Below are positions 59,056-64,000 of a DNA stretch of 64,000 nt, in pieces. The position numbers and the translations under genes are program-made. Location: the NCBI RefSeq assembly GCF_002160025.1, contig NZ_NFJU01000014.1, positions 21,508 through 85,507 of the forward strand, in the 5' to 3' direction. Origin of the DNA: Anaeromassilibacillus sp. An200. GTDB lineage: Bacteria > Bacillota > Clostridia > Oscillospirales > Acutalibacteraceae. The number at the start of each line of letters is the position of its first letter. Positions within the stretch are counted from its first letter, which is position 1. The notes under the pieces were generated by a model. It did no database searches and was not told the origin of the DNA. It saw nothing but the letters and a program-made list of their open reading frames with translations.

Positions 59056-59095
59056 CGGAAACACGGCGTTTGCCGCGCTCCCGCGCGGATTCCGC

Positions 59096-59125
59096 TTGCT
59101 CTCAGCCCCCGTTGTGTGTTATAGT
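59096..59125 (+). promoter_or_regulatory. Promoter of lepA
   Basis: TTGCTC, 18 bases, TATAGT, 50 bases before the TTG start. Confidence 0.55.
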
Positions 59126-59175
59126 AAAAAGTAAGTGTGACCGGCGGATCGCCCGGGGGAAGGAGAAAAACAGCA

Positions 59176-60984
<1,809 letters not shown>

Positions 60985-60989
60985 AACTT

Positions 60990-61103
60990 GAAGTTTTCGC
61001 CCGCCTTTTACAAAAGGCGGCGGGGTTTGGGGCAGAGCCCCATCAAATCTGCGCGAAGCCAAAGAAAGCCAGGAAAAAGAGCGCAGCGATTTTTTCCGGA
61101 CGG
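60990..61103 (+). repeat. Dispersed intergenic repeat, copy D (full length)
   Basis: Modules: AAGTTTTCGCC; hairpin CCGCCTTTTACAAAAGGCGG (61001-61020); GCGGGGTTTG; hairpin TGGGGC-AGA-GCCCCA; ATCTGCGCGAAGC; AAAAAGAGCGCAGCGATTTT; TTCCGGACGG. It has the same order and orientation as copy B, directly after lepA. Confidence 0.85.
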
Positions 61104-61146
61104 CTGCCCACAAATCTATAGAATAAATCTTTTGTTGCTCACAAAA

Positions 61147-61187
61147 ATCGTCCCCTCCGCGGTTCCTTACACCGCAGAGGGGACGAT
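61147..61187. terminator. Bidirectional terminator between lepA and the XRE gene
   Basis: ATCGTCCCCTCCGCGG (61147-61162) pairs with CCGCAGAGGGGACGAT (61172-61187) with one internal mismatch, followed by TTCTATTTT on the plus strand and preceded by A-rich sequence. Confidence 0.8.
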
Positions 61188-61204
61188 TTCTATTTTGAAG
61201 CGTA

Positions 61205-61549
61205 TTATTTTTGAGCAAAATCCCGGATATCCTTAGCAAGAATATGGATCAGAGAAAGCTGATCCAGCGTGCATTGCGACAGAACGGTCTGAATTTGAGA
61301 GAGAATCCCCTCCCGATCGCCTTCTTCGGCCTGCGTGGAAACAGGGATCAGATCATCCAGCGAAATTTTGTAAACCGTACAAAGCTCCACCATCCGTTCC
61401 AGACTCAGCCGTTTCCGGCCGCGTTCCGCTTCTCCATAATACTGTGGGTCAATATTCAGCAGATCCGCGACGGTCTTTTGCGTGTATTCATACTTTTCGC
61501 GGTATTTCCGCATATTTTCCCCTATCGTTGCCGTCAGGTCGTTCAGCAA
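61205..61549 (-). CDS. XRE-family helix-turn-helix regulator
   Basis: About 114 residues. GENMRKYREKYEYTQKTVADLL, with IDPQYYGEAERGRKRLSLER and ELCTVYKISLDDLIPVS, is a Cro/CI HTH; a short helical C-terminus follows (ILSQIQTVLSQCTLDQLSL). The start is uncertain: TTG 61549 has GAGGGTG 6 bases upstream, ATG 61564 lacks a clear site. Its DNA is much richer in A and T than the genes to the left, suggesting recent arrival. It is divergent from an AbrB-like gene. Confidence 0.85.
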   Translation of the reverse strand: MLNDLTATIGENMRKYREKYEYTQKTVADLLNIDPQYYGEAERGRKRLSLERMVELCTVYKISLDDLIPVSTQAEEGDREGILSQIQTVLSQCTLDQLSLIHILAKDIRDFAQK

Positions 61550-61652
61550 TGCAATCACCCTCATTTCTGAGTTTAACAATATCAAATTTACATATAAATG
61601 AAAAGAGAAACATAGTGTATATATCATTTATAAAGTTATGATATGATAATAG

Positions 61653-61681
61653 TTGCTATTTATTATTAAATTTGATAAAAT
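61653..61681 (+). promoter_or_regulatory. Promoter of the AbrB/zinc-ribbon gene
   Basis: TTGCTA, 17 bases, TAAAAT, within a very AT-rich divergent region (61565-61717). Confidence 0.6.
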
Positions 61682-61717
61682 GATATGTAAAGAAATAAAT
61701 GGAATGGGGCATGACAG

Positions 61718-61966
61718 ATGAAATGCCAAGTCGATAGAGGCAGAAGAATGATCCTTCCAAAAGAAGTCTGTAAAATACTCGACATACGCCAAGGGGATTA
61801 TTTGACCGTGAAATTGAAAGGAACAGCGATTCTGTTAGAAAAAGAAGAAACCCGTTGTGTTTTTTGCGGAAATGAAAAGGATTTGCAAAAAAAGTACGGA
61901 GAGATCATTTGTTCCTCCTGTCTGGAAAAGCTGATAAAAGCGGGATTTGAAAGTGATAAAAAATAA
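61718..61966 (+). CDS. AbrB/SpoVT-type DNA-binding protein with C-terminal zinc ribbon
   Basis: 82 residues. The first ~45 form a swapped-hairpin AbrB domain (DRGRRMILPKEVCKILDIRQ, GDYLTVKLKGTAILLEKEE); the rest is a small zinc ribbon with CVFC and CSSC pairs 17 residues apart. Proteins of this size and layout are common transcription regulators in Clostridia. The AbrB start lacks the usual GIVRxVDELGR sequence, so it is a divergent member. A GGGG run lies upstream of the ATG. Confidence 0.85.
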   Translation: MKCQVDRGRRMILPKEVCKILDIRQGDYLTVKLKGTAILLEKEETRCVFCGNEKDLQKKYGEIICSSCLEKLIKAGFESDKK

Positions 61967-61986
61967 AATGCACAGCGTATCTAAAA

Positions 61987-63146
61987 TGAACTGCACCCCA
62001 TTTGTTAGACAGTATGTTATACTGAATAACAAGTGGGGTGCTTTACTATGCCAAAAGGAATACCGAACAAGAGATATACTCCAGAATTCAAAAAAACTGT
62101 TGTAGAAACCATGCGGAAGGAAAAGCTGAGTTATAGCGAAACAGAGCGCCAGTACGGTGTAGCTCGTAGCCGAATTCGTGCATGGGAACGCATCTACCTA
62201 GAGGAGGGGGCAGAAGGGCTTGCTGTAGAACGACGAGGGCGTAAAAGTACCGGACGTCCGGTAAAGCTGTCAAAATCTGTTGAAGAAGATCTTATTGCTG
62301 AAAATCAGCGGCTGCGTGCAGAGGTGGAATACTTAAAAAACTTGCAAGCCTTGGTTTTGGAGAGAGAGCGAAGCCAGGGGAAAAAGCCCTGGTAGTCCAA
62401 AAACTAAGGCAAAAATATTCTCTGCCGCATTTACTTGAAATCGCTCGCTTGCCTCGAGCAACCTTCTACTACCATGTAAAGAGGATGGGACAGGCAGACA
62501 AATACGCTGCAGCAAAAGCGAAAATCGAAACAATTTACCACGAAAACAGAGGTCGATACGGCTATCGACGAATCACTATCGCACTTCGCAACAAAGGGAT
62601 TTTTCTGAACCACAAGACCGTGCAGCGGCTTATGAAACAAATGGGGTTGGTTTGCCGTGTAAGAGCCAAAAAATATCGTTCTTACAAGGGTGAAGTAGGC
62701 AAAATCGCCCCCAATCTGTTGAACCGGGATTTCCATGCAGAAAAGCCAAATCAAAAGTGGGTCACCGATGTGACAGAGTTTAGTCTGTTCGGAGAGAAGA
62801 TTTATCTCTCTCCAATCTTGGACTTACACGGTGGTTACCTGGTTAGTTATACGATCTCTGACAGACCGATTCTGAGCATGGTTACTACCATGCTGGACAA
62901 GGCTTTTGAAACAATACCGGATGGAACAGGGCTGATCCTCCACTCTGACCAAGGTTGGCAGTACCAGCATAAGCAGTATCAGCGTATGCTTTGTGAGAAA
63001 GGTATTCGGCAGAGTATGAGCCGTAAAGGTAACTGTCTGGATAATGCTGTTATGGAAAATTTCTTTGGCTTACTCAAAAGTGAGTTGCTGTATCTGCAAG
63101 AATTTGAATCCATGGAACACTTCAAGCTGGAACTAACTGCCTATCT
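61987..63146 (+). mobile_element. IS3-family (IS150 group) insertion sequence, 3' part displaced
   Basis: The left end TGAACTGCACCCCATTTGTT (61987-62006, then AGACAG) is an IS150-type terminal repeat. It is followed by orfA, a -1 frameshift site and orfB. The element stops abruptly at 63146 where an IS66-family end (GTAAGCG) begins; the rest of orfB and the right repeat are not in the window. It is inferred to be split by that insertion. Confidence 0.85.
62048..62395 (+). CDS. IS3-family transposase OrfA (helix-turn-helix protein)
   Basis: 115 residues. RYTPEFKKTVVETMRKEKLS, ETERQYGVARSRIRAWERIY (helix-turn-helix) and a leucine-zipper-like end (LIAENQRLRAEVEYLKNLQA) are typical of IS150 OrfA. 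GGGGTG precedes the ATG at 62048. Near its end, GGGGAAAAAG (62377-62386) is a likely -1 slippage site that joins it to the OrfB frame to make OrfAB transposase. Confidence 0.9.
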   Translation: MPKGIPNKRYTPEFKKTVVETMRKEKLSYSETERQYGVARSRIRAWERIYLEEGAEGLAVERRGRKSTGRPVKLSKSVEEDLIAENQRLRAEVEYLKNLQALVLERERSQGKKPW

Positions 63147-63150
63147 GTAA
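62381..63150 (+). pseudogene. IS3-family transposase OrfB, truncated by IS66 insertion
   Basis: The frame joined by the slip reads EKALVVQKLRQKYSLPHLLE and continues to LPRATFYYHVKR. The rve integrase core is present: NQKWVTDVTEFSLFGEKIYL (first Asp), ILDLHGGYLVSY, LILHSDQGWQYQHKQYQRML (second Asp) and NAVMENFFGLLKSELL (Glu), so the DDE triad is intact. The protein ends at ELTAYL, where homologues continue with ~25 residues (DYYN...KL...SPVQY). The stop TAA is part of the IS66 terminal GTAAGCG. Independent start TTG 62449 is also possible. Confidence 0.85.
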
Positions 63151-63172
63151 GCGTCAAACGTAACGGCGCATA

Positions 63173-63214
63173 GACAATCCCAGCTCAGAGATGATTCTCA
63201 GAGCTGGGATTGTC
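63173..63214. terminator. Hairpin at the end of the IS66 element
   Basis: GACAATCCCAGCTC (63173-63186) pairs perfectly with GAGCTGGGATTGTC (63201-63214) just after the transposase stop codon; it likely ends the minus-strand transposase transcript or limits read-through. Confidence 0.65.
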
Positions 63215-63217
63215 TCA

Positions 63218-64000
63218 TCATTTTACTTTACACGTCTCCAGAGCCTTCCAGGGGAGGAGACTCTGGAGTATGTCCGGTCTGGTCAGATCTGTACCGTTGG
63301 CCATTTTCAGCAGCCAGGTCAAGTAGCGGTAGGGATCCAGTTGGTTTTCCAGGGCTGTCTGGATCATAGAAAAAATTACAGCACTGCCAGCAGCCCCATT
63401 GGGCGTATTGGCAAACAGAAAGTTCTTCCGGTCAATCACAAAGGGCTTTATGCTTCGCTCAGCACGATTATTGGAAATCTCCAATCTGCCGTCCCGCAGA
63501 TAGTTGACCAGGTACGGCCATTGCTCCTTCAGATAGGTAAATGCTTTGCCCAGGGCAGACTTCGGCGCTGCCGTTCTGGTATTTGCCCATGCCAATAAAG
63601 CGTCCAGAACAGGTTTTGCCTGTTCCAGCCGCTGGACGTATCGTTCTTCTGGAGAAAGGCCGCTGAACGTATCCTCCAATTCAAACAGCTTATTGCAATA
63701 AGCCAGGCCCTGCGTGGCGGAACCACCTTTTGCCTTCCCTTTGGGCAGAGATTTGACTGCTTCATCAAACTTCCGCCGGGCATGGGCCCAGCAGCCAACC
63801 ACGGTGATTTCATCCGAAAGATTGTGGTATCCGGCATAACCGTCCGTGTGGAGGTAGCCCCGGAAGCCTGTCAGAAACGCTTTTGGATGCTTGGCGCCCC
63901 GGCCCGGCTGGTACTCGTACAGGACAATGGGCTTGTCCGTATCTCCACTGGTCCGGTACAGCCACATATAGCTCTCACTCTGAGGCTTTTTGTCCGGTTC
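63218..64000 (-). CDS. IS66-family transposase TnpC, C-terminal part (N-terminus outside window)
   Basis: The minus-strand frame is open to the window edge (EPDKKPQSESYMWLYRTSGD), giving ~260 residues. YLHTDGYAGYHNL has the second catalytic Asp; GCWAHARRKFDEAVKSLPKG is the IS66 signature; DGRLEISNNRAERSIKPFVI holds the catalytic Glu, followed by RKNFLFANTPNGAAGSAVIF. The C-terminal tail ends LLPWKALETCKVK. Part of the coding sequence is missing only because of the window edge. Confidence 0.93.
   Translation of the reverse strand, partial: EPDKKPQSESYMWLYRTSGDTDKPIVLYEYQPGRGAKHPKAFLTGFRGYLHTDGYAGYHNLSDEITVVGCWAHARRKFDEAVKSLPKGKAKGGSATQGLAYCNKLFELEDTFSGLSPEERYVQRLEQAKPVLDALLAWANTRTAAPKSALGKAFTYLKEQWPYLVNYLRDGRLEISNNRAERSIKPFVIDRKNFLFANTPNGAAGSAVIFSMIQTALENQLDPYRYLTWLLKMANGTDLTRPDILQSLLPWKALETCKVK

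Larger units (their letters stand above)
63147..64000 (-). mobile_element. IS66-family insertion sequence, partial (continues past window)
   Basis: It begins with GTAAGCG at 63147, the conserved end of IS66 elements, and carries the C-terminal part of an IS66 TnpC-type transposase on the minus strand. The 8 bases GCCTATCT just before it (63139-63146) would be the target duplication, to be found again at the other end outside the window. Confidence 0.85.

Noticed and set aside
57814..59064. Upstream extension of the P-type ATPase frame to 59064
   Set aside because: The extension lies opposite DUF4250 and mltG, lacks similarity to ATPases, and the GTG at 57813 has a good ribosome site and the conserved N-terminus.

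Overview
The window is a GC-rich stretch of a Gram-positive chromosome, with good Shine-Dalgarno sites, frequent GTG and TTG starts and sigma-A type promoters. The gene content (SpoVT, DUF4250, PSP1-family RicT, the c-di-AMP receptor DarA, the rimP-nusA-infB cluster) points to a spore-forming member of the Clostridia, most likely Oscillospirales (Ruminococcaceae/Oscillospiraceae). This placement is an inference from gene families and order; there is no rRNA gene in the window. || Layout. 1-6912: the 3' end of a GH65 phosphorylase, then on the minus strand a PRPP-synthetase-like protein, phosphoglucomutase and a YfcE-type phosphodiesterase, a plus-strand trio of small unknown genes, and a membrane protein downstream of proA. 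6936-9538: proA and proB, unusually separated by about 550 bases packed with hairpins. 9632-19805 (minus): the translation/RNA cluster rimP-nusA-rnpM(ylxR)-ylxQ-infB-rbfA-truB-ribF-rpsO-pnp, then spoVT and a flotillin operon. 22992-26164 (plus): two small membrane proteins and a Dam-type methylase fused by overlap to a restriction endonuclease. 26230-31069 (minus): foldase lipoprotein, GT2 and YfhO-type membrane protein. 31354-37395 (plus): YfbR nucleotidase, LCP protein, darA, holB, ricT, ferredoxin, yabB-type methyltransferase and rsmI. 37448-40767 (minus): a membrane-anchored MerR regulator and two tandem GT28 glycolipid glycosyltransferases. 41011-41339: a compact type I toxin-antitoxin locus. 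41500-47355 (plus): VanW protein, GT2, nadE, hemW. 47750-49671: secreted calcium-loop repeat protein, ECF sigma factor and RsgI-like anti-sigma factor. 49659-57813: AraC regulator, oxidoreductase, divergent HTH regulators with an ABC exporter, and a calcium-type P-ATPase. 57964-60984: DUF4250, MltG, LepA. 61205-64000: an AT-rich accessory end with XRE and AbrB/zinc-ribbon regulators and an IS3-family element broken by an IS66-family element. || How the genes work together. Most of the window is housekeeping: ribosome maturation and translation initiation, RNA decay, proline, NAD and flavin synthesis, and envelope building (LCP, VanW, MltG, glycosyltransferases, YfhO, flotillin). The accessory interest is in (i) the complete hol-tox/antisense RNA module, (ii) a dispersed intergenic repeat present in four copies whose hairpins show compensatory base changes and one of which supplies the last ~31 codons of the MerR gene, (iii) the secreted EF-hand-like protein/ECF/anti-sigma trio, and (iv) nested insertion sequences at the right end. 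No tRNA, rRNA, CRISPR array or recognised riboswitch was seen.
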